Of a stretch of 23,137 nt of DNA, positions 17,057-23,137 are shown piece after piece. Each line of letters starts with the position of its first letter. Positions within the stretch are counted from its first letter, which is position 1. The DNA comes from JASFHF01 sp050123375 (GTDB lineage Bacteria > Pseudomonadota > Gammaproteobacteria > UBA12402), in contig JASFHF010000032.1 in NCBI GenBank assembly GCA_050123375.1, positions 1-23,137 of the forward strand. Reading direction: 5' to 3'. The position numbers and the translations under genes are program-made. The notes beneath the pieces are model-generated. The model saw only the letters and a program-made list of their open reading frames with translations, made no database searches and was not told the DNA's origin.

Positions 17057-18328
17057 ATGAAAATATTGATTAAACATGGCAAAGTAATTGATCCCAGCCA
17101 AAAAAGAAATGGTGTTGCAGATATTTTAATCGAAAACAAACAGATTATTTCGATAGAAAGAAATATTAAAACCAAAGCAGATAAAATAATTGATGCGCAT
17201 GGAAAAATTGTAGCTCCTGGTTTTATTGATATGCATACGCATTTGCGCGAACCAGGTGAGGAAAATAAAGAAACTATTGCGAGTGGTGCGCGTGCTGCGC
17301 TTTACGGCGGTTTTACTACAATTTGCGCGATGCCAAATACGATACCTGCATGTGATAATGCGGCGCAAATACAATTTATTTTAGACAAAGGGAAACAAGC
17401 AGGTTTTGCTAATGTTTTACCGATTGGCGCTATAACCAAAGATCGTGCCGGCAAAGAAATGACAGAAATGGCTGAAATGCAGCAGGTTGGTTGTATTGCG
17501 GTTTCTGACGATGGCGGTTCGGTTGACGATACCAAATTATTGCGCCGTGCGATGGAATATGCAGCGATGTTTAAATTGCCGGTAATTTGCCATTGTGAAG
17601 ACAAAAATTTATTTGGTAAAGGTGTGATACATGAAGGATATTGGTCGACTGTTTTAGGTTTGCGTGGCATTCCTTCCGAAGCGGAAAGCATTATTGTCGG
17701 GCGTGATATTCAATTGGCAGCATTAACCGGGGTGCATTTGCATATTGCGCATGTAAGTACGGCTCAAAGTGTTGATTTAATTCGCCAGGCAAAAAAACGC
17801 GGGGTTAAAGTTACCGCAGAAGCAACGCCGCATCATTTTACTTTAACTGATGCAGCGTTACAAAATTATGATACCAACTGCAAAGTGAATCCGCCATTGC
17901 GTTCTAAAGATGATGTTAAAGCGATTTGCAAAGGGTTAAAAGATGGTACAATCGATGCAATTGCAACAGATCACGCGCCGCATTTACAAGTCGATAAAGA
18001 AAAAGAATTTGATTATGCGCCGTTTGGTTTGATTGGTTTGGAAACCGCTTTATCTTTGGCGATTATGCAATTAATTGATAAGAAAATTTTAACCTGGCCG
18101 GAATTAATTAATAAATTATCTTGTAATCCAAATAAAATTTTGCGGCTTAACAAAGGAACTTTAAAGCCCGGCGCAATTGCGGACATTGTAATTATTGATC
18201 CGAAAAAAACCTGGCGATATACTAAAGATCAAATAAAATCTAAATCTCATAATTCTCCGTTTATTGATTGGGAAATGAAAGGTAAAGTTGAAACTGTAGT
18301 TTTAGCAGGTAAAATATGGGAGCTTTAA
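17057..18328 (+). CDS. pyrC: Dihydroorotase (class I, Bacillus-type)
   Basis: Cyclises carbamoyl aspartate to dihydroorotate. At 423 residues with the HxH metal ligands His60 and His62 in GFIDMHTHLREPGEE, it belongs to the long class I enzymes, not the approximately 350-residue type of E. coli. Other zinc-site pieces are ICHCED, LHIAHVSTAQS, TAEATPHHFTLTD and the catalytic ATDHAPH with Asp305. The start ATG is in the second copy of the direct repeat; ancestrally it overlapped the pyrB stop. The 3' end overlaps pyrK by 13 bases, so coupling with pyrK is intact while coupling with pyrB has been loosened by the insertion. Confidence 0.95.
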   Translation: MKILIKHGKVIDPSQKRNGVADILIENKQIISIERNIKTKADKIIDAHGKIVAPGFIDMHTHLREPGEENKETIASGARAALYGGFTTICAMPNTIPACDNAAQIQFILDKGKQAGFANVLPIGAITKDRAGKEMTEMAEMQQVGCIAVSDDGGSVDDTKLLRRAMEYAAMFKLPVICHCEDKNLFGKGVIHEGYWSTVLGLRGIPSEAESIIVGRDIQLAALTGVHLHIAHVSTAQSVDLIRQAKKRGVKVTAEATPHHFTLTDAALQNYDTNCKVNPPLRSKDDVKAICKGLKDGTIDAIATDHAPHLQVDKEKEFDYAPFGLIGLETALSLAIMQLIDKKILTWPELINKLSCNPNKILRLNKGTLKPGAIADIVIIDPKKTWRYTKDQIKSKSHNSPFIDWEMKGKVETVVLAGKIWEL

Positions 18329-19170
18329 ACCTTGTTGCTAAAATAACCGCAAATGAAATGATTGCAAAAAATCATTTTCGTATGCAAATAGAAGCTCAGG
18401 AAATTGCTGCGCTTGCAATTCCCGGACAATTTGTAATGTTAAAAGCCCAAAGCAAATCTTATGATCCTTTGGTTCGTATTCCGTTGGGGGTTCATCAAAA
18501 ACACGCAGATGGCATTAGCGTGTTATATCATGTCGTAGGAAACAGCACTGAAATTTTAAGTCAACTTCGAGCGGGTGATACTGTCGAAATTTTAGGCCCT
18601 TTGGGGAATGGGTTTAAGCAAACCTTGCACAAAAACAGTTTCTTGATTGCTGGCGGGGTAGGTAGCGCGCCTCTTTATTTTTTAGCAGAAACCTTATTAC
18701 AGCAACAAAAAAATGTTGCGGTTTTTTTAGGTGCTAAAACTAAAGATTTAATTGTTGGTGCGGATGATTTTAAAAAACTGGGTGCAACAGTTTATATTGC
18801 GACTGAAGATGGATCGTGTGGCGAAAAATGTTTAGTAACACAGTTATTAGAATTGTCATTTCGAAGTGAAGATTGGTCATCCCGCGGCTTGACCGCGGGA
18901 TCCGGAAAACAATTAGATTTGAAGCTGGATACCGCGGTTAAACCGCGGTATGACAAAGTAGAAGATATAATGCTTTATGCTACTGGGCCAAATCCAATGT
19001 TAAAAGCAGTTGCGCGTATTGCGCGTGAGCAAAACATTCCAGCGCAATTATTAATGGAAGCGTATATGGCTTGCGGTATTGGTGCTTGCCGCGGATGTGC
19101 GATTGAAACTAACGAAGGTTACAAAATGTGTTGTCAGGATGGGCCGGTGTTTGATGTTGGTAATATATGA
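18316..19170 (+). CDS. pyrK: Dihydroorotate dehydrogenase B, electron-transfer subunit (carries an in-frame palindromic insert)
   Basis: FAD and [2Fe-2S] subunit that passes electrons from PyrD to NAD. The N-terminal FAD-binding barrel includes YDPLVRIPLGV; the NAD-binding region has LIAGGVGSAPLYFLAE near residues 111-126; the C-terminal cluster ligands are Cys253, Cys258, Cys261 and Cys272 or 273 in ACGIGACRGCAIE and MCCQDGPVF. The 284 residues exceed the usual length of about 255-260. The excess is explained by residues 187-213 (SSRGLTAGSGKQLDLKLDTA and neighbours), encoded by a palindromic repeat at 18876-18954 that keeps the frame. The insert falls between the NAD-domain strand and the DIMLYATGP motif, at a surface position. 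The gene starts inside pyrC. It is otherwise intact, so the enzyme is probably active. Confidence 0.93.
   Translation: MGALNLVAKITANEMIAKNHFRMQIEAQEIAALAIPGQFVMLKAQSKSYDPLVRIPLGVHQKHADGISVLYHVVGNSTEILSQLRAGDTVEILGPLGNGFKQTLHKNSFLIAGGVGSAPLYFLAETLLQQQKNVAVFLGAKTKDLIVGADDFKKLGATVYIATEDGSCGEKCLVTQLLELSFRSEDWSSRGLTAGSGKQLDLKLDTAVKPRYDKVEDIMLYATGPNPMLKAVARIAREQNIPAQLLMEAYMACGIGACRGCAIETNEGYKMCCQDGPVFDVGNI
18876..18954 (+). repeat. RPE-like palindromic element inserted in frame within pyrK
   Basis: The left part GTCATCCCGCGGCTTGACCG continues to CGGGATCC, and the right part GGATACCGCGGTTAAACCGC continues to GGTATGAC. Each end forms its own hairpin (CCCGCGG with CCGCGGG; ACCGCGGT with ACCGCGGT), and the two ends can pair with each other. 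Sequence and architecture closely resemble the palindromic elements of Rickettsia (GTCATCCC...GGGATCC/GGATACC...GGTATGAC), which are known for in-frame insertion in protein genes. Here it adds about 27 residues. Confidence 0.8.
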
Positions 19171-19173
19171 GGG

Positions 19174-19233
19174 GGGGTCGCATCTTCACTCATTACATGT
19201 GCGAAGCTATGTAATAAGTGAAGATGCGACCCC
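19174..19233 (+). repeat. Long hairpin between pyrK and pyrD
   Basis: GGGGTCGCATCTTCACT (19174-19190) pairs perfectly with 19217-19233. After one mismatch, ATTACAT (19192-19198) pairs with ATGTAAT (19209-19215), around a ten-base loop. The element fills most of the 106-base gap in an operon whose other junctions overlap or once did, so it is likely an insertion. No T-run follows it. The right arm shares TGAAGATGCGA with the repeat at 8680-8705. Confidence 0.8.
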
Positions 19234-19276
19234 TGTTTGTTCAAAACCTATTTATGATATTTATTTAGGAAGATAA

Positions 19277-20194
19277 ATGAACTTAGAAACAACAATCGGC
19301 AAACTTGAATTCAAAAATCCTATCTGGGTTGCATCCGGAACATTTCGTTATGGCGAAGAGTTTGCGGATTTTTTAGATTTATCGAAGATTGGTGCGATTA
19401 TTACTAAAACAGTAACGTTGGAGCCGCGCAAAGGTAATCCGCCGCCGCGTTTAGTTGAAACCGCAGCGGGATTATTAAATTCAATTGGTTTAGAAAATAA
19501 AGGTGCGAAAAATTTTAAAACAAAACATTTTGAGCGATTAAAAAAAATCGATACTAACATTGTGGTAAATATTGCTGGAACATCAGCGGAAGAATTTGTA
19601 AAGTGTGCTGAAATTTTGGCAGAAAAAAATTTTCCGCATGCATTTGAATTAAATTTATCGTGCCCTAATGTTTCGCACAAACAAAGCAAATGCCGCTTAT
19701 TAGCACAAGATTCAAATCTAACTGAGCAAATTGTTGCAGCAGTGAAAAAGAAAGTTAAACAACCGATAGTTGTTAAGTTAACTCCAAATGTAACTGATAT
19801 TGCAGAAATTGCGTACGCAGCAGAACAAGGCGGAGCCGATGCAGTTTCTTTGGTAAACACTTACATCGGTATGGCAGTTGATGCAAATACAATGAAGCCA
19901 TTGTTAGGAAATATAATTGGCGGCTTAAGCGGCCCTGCGATTAAACCTTTAGCGTTGCGTGCGGTGTGGGAAGTTTATCAAAAAGTTTCAATTCCAATTA
20001 TTGGCATTGGTGGAATTATGTCAGGAATTGATGTTGCTGAATTTATGTTATGCGGAGCTTCCGCTGTGCAGATTGGCACTGCAAATTTATTAAACCCACA
20101 AGCGTACGATAAAATTTCCGCTGAGTTTTATGATTATTTACAAGCAAAAAAAATTACTTCATTGGATCAAATTGTTGGGAAGTTAAGCGATTAA
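19277..20194 (+). CDS. pyrD: Dihydroorotate dehydrogenase B, catalytic subunit
   Basis: Oxidises dihydroorotate to orotate with FMN, passing electrons to PyrK. The 305 residues are the class 1B type: the soluble FMN barrel starts directly with NLETTIGKLEFKNPIWVASG, with no membrane anchor. KTVTLEPRKGNPPPRL and LLNSIGLENKG are family motifs, and Cys129 in ELNLSCPNV sits at the catalytic cysteine position of family 1. FMN phosphate contacts are in GIGGIMSG and QIGTANL. AGGA precedes the ATG by a normal distance. It is the last gene of the cluster. pyrE and carAB, also needed for UMP synthesis, must be elsewhere. Confidence 0.95.
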   Translation: MNLETTIGKLEFKNPIWVASGTFRYGEEFADFLDLSKIGAIITKTVTLEPRKGNPPPRLVETAAGLLNSIGLENKGAKNFKTKHFERLKKIDTNIVVNIAGTSAEEFVKCAEILAEKNFPHAFELNLSCPNVSHKQSKCRLLAQDSNLTEQIVAAVKKKVKQPIVVKLTPNVTDIAEIAYAAEQGGADAVSLVNTYIGMAVDANTMKPLLGNIIGGLSGPAIKPLALRAVWEVYQKVSIPIIGIGGIMSGIDVAEFMLCGASAVQIGTANLLNPQAYDKISAEFYDYLQAKKITSLDQIVGKLSD

Positions 20195-20255
20195 TTTGCC
20201 AAAAAATAATTTGTAAGAAATTTTAAGCGGATTTTTTTGTTTGTTTATGCCTTTT

Positions 20256-20633
20256 TTATTTTTTTACTCTTGTTACTTTCCTGCTAATTTCTAAGAATGG
20301 TAGTTTAAATTTGAAGTTAGTTTCTTGCTGACTAACTATTAGTTCATTATCTAGTAAATTAGTAACAATCCCCGTGCTATTTTCAAAAATTTTGACCTGC
20401 TCTTTATCGGTTTTAGCCTTAGCGAAGCTGTATACGGTTTGAGTTAATTCTTTAATTTGGGCAAAAGTTTCAATTATTGCTATAGTTGTATCAACAGCTT
20501 GCGGGCTTTTCGGGATTGTAGCAAGCATATAGAGCCCTTTTTCTGTAAAAGCTTTTGGTAATGTTGTTGAATGTTTTAAAGAATTGAACCGGTGGAAATT
20601 TTCCACCAGTTCTAATTTTTCGTTTTTTTTCAA
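20256..20633 (-). pseudogene. 5'-truncated ORF6N/KilA-type regulator remnant
   Basis: 125 residues from a TTG start without a ribosome site. The part PKAFTEKGLYMLATI followed by QAVDTTIAIIETFAQIKELT is the second half of ORF6N-type phage or plasmid antirepressor-like proteins. The open frame continues upstream of the TTG, giving DKFPENYIFSLKKNEKL, which also matches the family (normally near residue 60). It then runs into the 40-bp repeat at 20662-20702 and a stop. The N-terminal DNA-binding segment is therefore missing and the repeat marks the break. A short functional derivative is possible but less likely. Confidence 0.6.
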
Positions 20634-20661
20634 GGAAAATATATAATTTTCAGGGAATTTG

Positions 20662-20702
20662 TCCGGTAAAATTACTCGGGTATTTTTTACGGGGGGTTAC
20701 TT
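20662..20702 (-). repeat. 40-bp palindromic repeat, copy 1
   Basis: The forward strand reads TCCGGTAAAATTACTCGGGT and then ATTTTTTACGGGGGGTTACTT. It is nearly identical to 22620-22658, differing by one substitution and two extra G. The arms GTAAAA and TTTTAC enclose a near-symmetric TACTCGGGTA. It sits directly upstream of the minus-strand ORF6N remnant and reads partly into its frame. Confidence 0.8.
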
Positions 20703-20819
20703 CCCAAAAAATAATAAAGATTATAATGTCCACATTGTATTTTCCTTAATTAGCTGTTATAAAAGAGCAACAGTATTTTTGAATCCTGATGTGACAACAA
20801 GTAACTTGTGATTAAAATT

Positions 20820-21431
20820 ATGAACATCCAACAATATATTGAAAAATTCATTACAATCGATAACAAAATATTGAATAAATTAGAACAGGAATATCATAAT
20901 CGCAATGATATACAACCAGGAATCGGCGTACAAGCAGGAAGATTTTTAACTTGGTTGGTGAATGTTATTCAGGCTAAAAAGGTATTAGAGTTTGGTACAT
21001 GTCTTGGTTATTCTACAGTTGTTTTAGCAGAAGCGGTTTCAATGATTGATGGCAGGTTGGTTGCTATAGAGTGTGATAAAAAATTATGTGATGAAACTCG
21101 GAAAAATCTTATTGATGCGAAACTTGATGGTTTTGTGACATTAATTAATGCTAATGCCAGTGAGGCTATTAAAAATCTTGATGGAGGATTTGATCTAATT
21201 CTTCAAGATTCCAATAAAAGCTTATATACAAAAATGTTAGATGATTGCGTAGAGAAATTAAATCCTCATGGAATTATTGTTGCTGATGATACGTTATTTA
21301 CTCCAATGGGTATTGATAAAAAATATAGTCAGCACATGGATGCTTACAATAAAATGGTGTTTGCAGATACAAGGCTTATTAGCACTATTTTGCCCATAGG
21401 GGATGGTTTGACAATAAGTGTAAAAAAATGA
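20820..21431 (+). CDS. SAM-dependent O-methyltransferase-like protein
   Basis: 203 residues with the Rossmann fold of class I methyltransferases, closest in pattern to the catechol/caffeoyl-CoA O-methyltransferase family (Methyltransf_3). Motif I is VLEFGTCLGYS (55-65); the acidic end of strand 2 is LVAIECD; DLILQDSNKSLYTKMLDD corresponds to the metal-binding Asp region; GIIVADDTLF is the next strand. The substrate is not predictable. I prefer the ATG at 20820 to a GTG at 20808 because homologues start close to the amphipathic first helix. Neither has a clear Shine-Dalgarno. The gene stands alone, converging on a DUF1016 gene. Confidence 0.85.
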   Translation: MNIQQYIEKFITIDNKILNKLEQEYHNRNDIQPGIGVQAGRFLTWLVNVIQAKKVLEFGTCLGYSTVVLAEAVSMIDGRLVAIECDKKLCDETRKNLIDAKLDGFVTLINANASEAIKNLDGGFDLILQDSNKSLYTKMLDDCVEKLNPHGIIVADDTLFTPMGIDKKYSQHMDAYNKMVFADTRLISTILPIGDGLTISVKK

Positions 21432-21445
21432 TTAAGCCAATTTGA

Positions 21446-21494
21446 TTCAATTTTGACCATTTTTCCCAAGCGGAAAAAATGGTTATGAATTGAA
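21446..21494. terminator. Hairpin between convergent genes, probable bidirectional terminator
   Basis: TTCAATT (21446-21452) pairs with AATTGAA (21488-21494). Inside, ACCATTTTTCC (21456-21466) pairs with GGAAAAAATGGT (21472-21483) with one bulged A. It lies between the methyltransferase stop (21431) and the converging DUF1016 stop (21507). The A/T tracts are inside the stem, so termination strength is uncertain. Confidence 0.5.
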
Positions 21495-21506
21495 CATCCA
21501 AAGTTT

Positions 21507-22556
21507 TCACAAGCTTTTGTTGCTTTTGCTTAATTCAGCTTCTATTTCTTCGACAGTAGGCAAATTGCTTTTAAAATCTTCTGGTATCGCTTTAGTGAAA
21601 GTATATTCTGAAATGCCAATAGGAGCATTAATGTTTTGTAAAGCATATTCAGCAATTACTTTATTTTTTGTTTTGCATAATAAAATCCCTATAGTTTTAT
21701 TGTCATTTTCTTTCTTTAATCGGTTATCAACCGCAGCGAGATAAAATCCAAGTTGCCCTGTATGTTCTGGCTTAAATTTAGTTGCTTTTAATTCACATAC
21801 CACATAACAACGTAAGTTAAGATGGTAAAATAACAAATCAATAAAAAATTCTTGGTCATCGAAAGTAAGCGGAACTTGCGAGCCTACAAAAGCAAAGCCT
21901 TGGCCAAGTTCAAGCAAAAAATCTCGGATATGAGTAGTTAATCCAGTCTCAAGCTCTCTTTCATGCGCTTTTTCTTGCATTGTCAAAAAATTAAATTTGT
22001 AAGGATCTTTTAATACATCATTTGCGAGGTCTGACTGAGGTTTTGGTAAGCATTTATGGAAATTGTTTATTTTTTGTTCGTTCTTTGCTTGCCTTTCATA
22101 CAATCCACTTTCGATTTGTATATTAAGTACTGACCTGGACCAACCATATTCTAGAGTTTTATTTGCATACCATTCTCGTGCTTGGTTGTTGTTAAGTTTA
22201 TGTAATAACAAAGAAATGTGGCCCCAGGGTAATTGGCTCACAGGCTGTGAGCCAATTTCAAGCGAAGGGAAGGTTTTGGCAAAGAGCATCATTCTTTTGA
22301 GATTGGAAATTGAAAACCCCTGTATTCCTGGAAAAGTTTTATTCAGATCGCGTGATAATTGTTCTATAAATTTAGATCCCCATTTTTTTATTTTCTGTTT
22401 TTCAGCAATAGTTTTACCCGTTTCCCAATAAAAACGTATTTGTTCGATGTTGGCGGCTAAAGAAGCTCGCATTTGAGCGGTGTGTAATCGGTTTTTTAGT
22501 TGATTTAAAAATCGGATGTAGTCTTTATCGAGACGTAATGAGTTTGGATTTAACAT
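21507..22556 (-). CDS. DUF1016/YhcG-family PDDEXK nuclease-domain protein
   Basis: 349 residues. The N-terminal DUF1016_N region (about 10-150) has the typical RFYWETGKTIAEKQKIKKWG and GFSISNLKRMMLFAKTF. The C-terminal PDDEXK domain has Asp240 in EFFIDLLFYHLNLRCYVVCE and the ELK pair Glu255 and Lys257, followed by FKPEHTGQLGFYLAAVD. The nuclease-fold core looks intact. Family members are often carried beside restriction systems and on mobile DNA; their function is unclear. The ATG at 22556 has GGAGG (on the minus strand) nine bases upstream. A longer frame beginning at 22619 has no such site and encodes implausible sequence. The 40-bp repeat lies about 60 bases upstream of the start. Confidence 0.9.
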   Translation of the reverse strand: MLNPNSLRLDKDYIRFLNQLKNRLHTAQMRASLAANIEQIRFYWETGKTIAEKQKIKKWGSKFIEQLSRDLNKTFPGIQGFSISNLKRMMLFAKTFPSLEIGSQPVSQLPWGHISLLLHKLNNNQAREWYANKTLEYGWSRSVLNIQIESGLYERQAKNEQKINNFHKCLPKPQSDLANDVLKDPYKFNFLTMQEKAHERELETGLTTHIRDFLLELGQGFAFVGSQVPLTFDDQEFFIDLLFYHLNLRCYVVCELKATKFKPEHTGQLGFYLAAVDNRLKKENDNKTIGILLCKTKNKVIAEYALQNINAPIGISEYTFTKAIPEDFKSNLPTVEEIEAELSKSNKSL

Positions 22557-22619
22557 TATTTTTGTCCTCCAAAGGTATGTGTAAAAAATGTATCTTAAAT
22601 TAAACAAAAAGAAATACAA

Positions 22620-22658
22620 TCCCGTAAAATTACTCGGGTATTTTTTACGGGGTTACTT
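22620..22658 (-). repeat. 40-bp palindromic repeat, copy 2
   Basis: The forward strand reads TCCCGTAAAATTACTCGGGT and then ATTTTTTACGGGGTTACTT. CCCGTAAAA and TTTTACGGG are perfect arms. It has the same orientation as copy 1 (20662-20702) relative to the minus-strand gene behind it, here DUF1016. A mobile element or a shared control site are both possible. Confidence 0.8.
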
Positions 22659-22720
22659 TTATTTAAATTTTTTGCTAAAAACGGAGAAAAAAGTAAAAAA
22701 AACCAATTATTTTTTGATTT

Positions 22721-22753
22721 CTTAAGTTTACGTTAAGAATCAATTGTTATAAT
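22721..22753 (+). promoter_or_regulatory. PmrA-box-like tandem TTAA operator with extended -10, upstream of the small basic protein
   Basis: CTTAAG (22721-22726), five bases, GTTAAG (22732-22737), ten bases, TATAAT (22748-22753) preceded by TG for an extended -10. Spacing is identical to 1187-1219, and the linker TTTAC differs from TTTTC by one base. Expected start of transcription is near 22760, about 66 bases before the ATG at 22826. Confidence 0.65.
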
Positions 22754-22825
22754 TAAAACAAAATGGTGATATTTGTCAGTTAAATGGGAAATGTCGATTT
22801 TGTAACAATAATAAAGAGGAAAAAC

Positions 22826-23014
22826 ATGAATTTTTACTCTGGTCGCTTCGGTTTTGACAAGAAAAAAAACACATCTCCCATGTCCAAAAAAAATTTTTTG
22901 TCAATGAGATTAACTAAAGTGAATGCAAAATTTGCTTCCCTTTGGCAATGTATAAAAAACGGAAAAATTGTTCAAAAAAATATAAAAAAACTTAAAATAG
23001 ATGCAATAATTTAA
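22826..23014 (+). CDS. Small basic orphan protein (62 aa)
   Basis: 62 residues starting at an ATG with AGAGGA five bases upstream. A frame 14 codons longer (from 22784) lacks a ribosome site. About a quarter of the residues are Lys or Arg, with no Asp/Glu cluster and no membrane segment; visible pieces are GRFGFDKKKN, SMRLTKVNAKFASLWQCIK and QKNIKKLKIDAII. I do not recognise a family. Its promoter has the same tandem TTAA box as the giant gene, which makes it more credible as a real gene and suggests joint regulation. Nucleic-acid binding or a secreted function are only possibilities. Confidence 0.6.
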   Translation: MNFYSGRFGFDKKKNTSPMSKKNFLSMRLTKVNAKFASLWQCIKNGKIVQKNIKKLKIDAII

Positions 23015-23079
23015 AGCGGGTCAAAAGTCTAGACCAATTTTCAAAAAAAATAAGATATAAAATCTCACCCATTTTCTGT

Positions 23080-23137
23080 TAAAATATAGCCACGGTACAG
23101 GCAGAAGTGCCGATGACCGTGACGTGATTCAGGGCGA
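23080..23137 (+). ncRNA. Possible structured RNA or leader, cut by the window edge
   Basis: An extended -10 (TG, one base, TAAAAT at 23080-23085) is followed at the expected transcription start by a nested hairpin. CACGGT (23091-23096) pairs with ACCGTG (23116-23121), and inside it GGCA (23100-23103) pairs with TGCC (23108-23111) around GAAG. GC content jumps sharply relative to the AT-rich sequence before it. I could not match it to tmRNA, 4.5S RNA, RNase P RNA or a riboswitch class. It could be a small RNA, a leader or the 5' part of a larger RNA. Confidence 0.35.

Larger units (their letters stand above)
16903..17073 (+). repeat. Small palindromic insertion between pyrB and pyrC, flanked by 26-bp direct repeats
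   Basis: GGGGCGGCAATGAAAATATT plus GATTAA occurs at 16903-16928 and again at 17048-17073. In copy 1 it is the end of pyrB; in copy 2 its ATG starts pyrC. Between them, 119 bases contain two adjacent hairpins (16971-17004 and 17005-17036). Without the insertion pyrB and pyrC would overlap by 20 bases through a single copy of this sequence. The arrangement is what an insertion with a long target duplication would leave, and neither protein is changed. Confidence 0.85.

Noticed and set aside
23091..23137. FMN riboswitch or tmRNA start
   Set aside because: The sequence lacks the conserved opening bases of both classes, and too little of it is in the window.

Overview
The window is AT-rich, standard-code bacterial DNA that joins housekeeping nucleotide and arginine metabolism to a set of decayed genes, short palindromic repeats and lineage-specific lysine-rich proteins. 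The best reading is a host-associated bacterium with a decaying genome, possibly a Legionellales-like gammaproteobacterium. Three things point there: GuaB has the E. coli-type length (488 aa) and catalytic Cys305; two promoters carry a PmrA-type tandem TTAA box; and one repeat inside pyrK has the look and in-frame behaviour of the palindromic elements known from Rickettsiales and other intracellular bacteria. The taxonomy stays an inference, because the PyrR/PyrK/PyrD gene set is more typical of Gram-positive genomes.

Layout. 1-346: the 3' end of an unknown gene, then a C-terminal remnant of an FGGY sugar kinase. 335-1102 (-): TauE/SafE membrane protein. 1187-7121 (+): a PmrA-box-like promoter and a 1,949-residue orphan protein with degenerate internal repeats. 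7203-10451 (+): guaB and guaA (IMP to XMP to GMP), separated by two repeats. 10463-11700 (+): a DUF4143-type ATPase with an apparently leaderless, operator-filled promoter. 11711-14659 (-): ornithine carbamoyltransferase, a broken AAA ATPase, and arginine deiminase, which together give two steps of the arginine deiminase pathway. 14757-20194 (+): a pyrF-pyrR-pyrB-pyrC-pyrK-pyrD operon for UMP synthesis (carAB and pyrE are not here), invaded by three unrelated palindromic elements. 20256-22556: an ORF6N-type remnant (-), an O-methyltransferase-like gene (+) and a DUF1016/YhcG PDDEXK gene (-); a shared 40-bp palindrome lies upstream of each of the two minus-strand genes. 22721-23014 (+): a second PmrA-box-like promoter with the same geometry as the first, driving a 62-residue basic protein. 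The window ends in the start of a possible structured RNA.

The most interesting signal is the pair of promoters at 1187-1219 and 22721-22753. Both read CTTAAG-N5-(C/G)TTAAG-N10-TATA(C/A)T, and each drives an unrecognised lysine-rich protein. In Legionella and Coxiella, PmrA boxes mark Dot/Icm machinery and effector genes, so these two proteins are candidate co-regulated host-interaction factors. The second theme is the number of different small palindromic elements that sit in or between essential genes without breaking them. No tRNA, rRNA, CRISPR array or complete insertion sequence was seen, and no gene-free stretch exceeds 300 bases once the decayed genes are counted.
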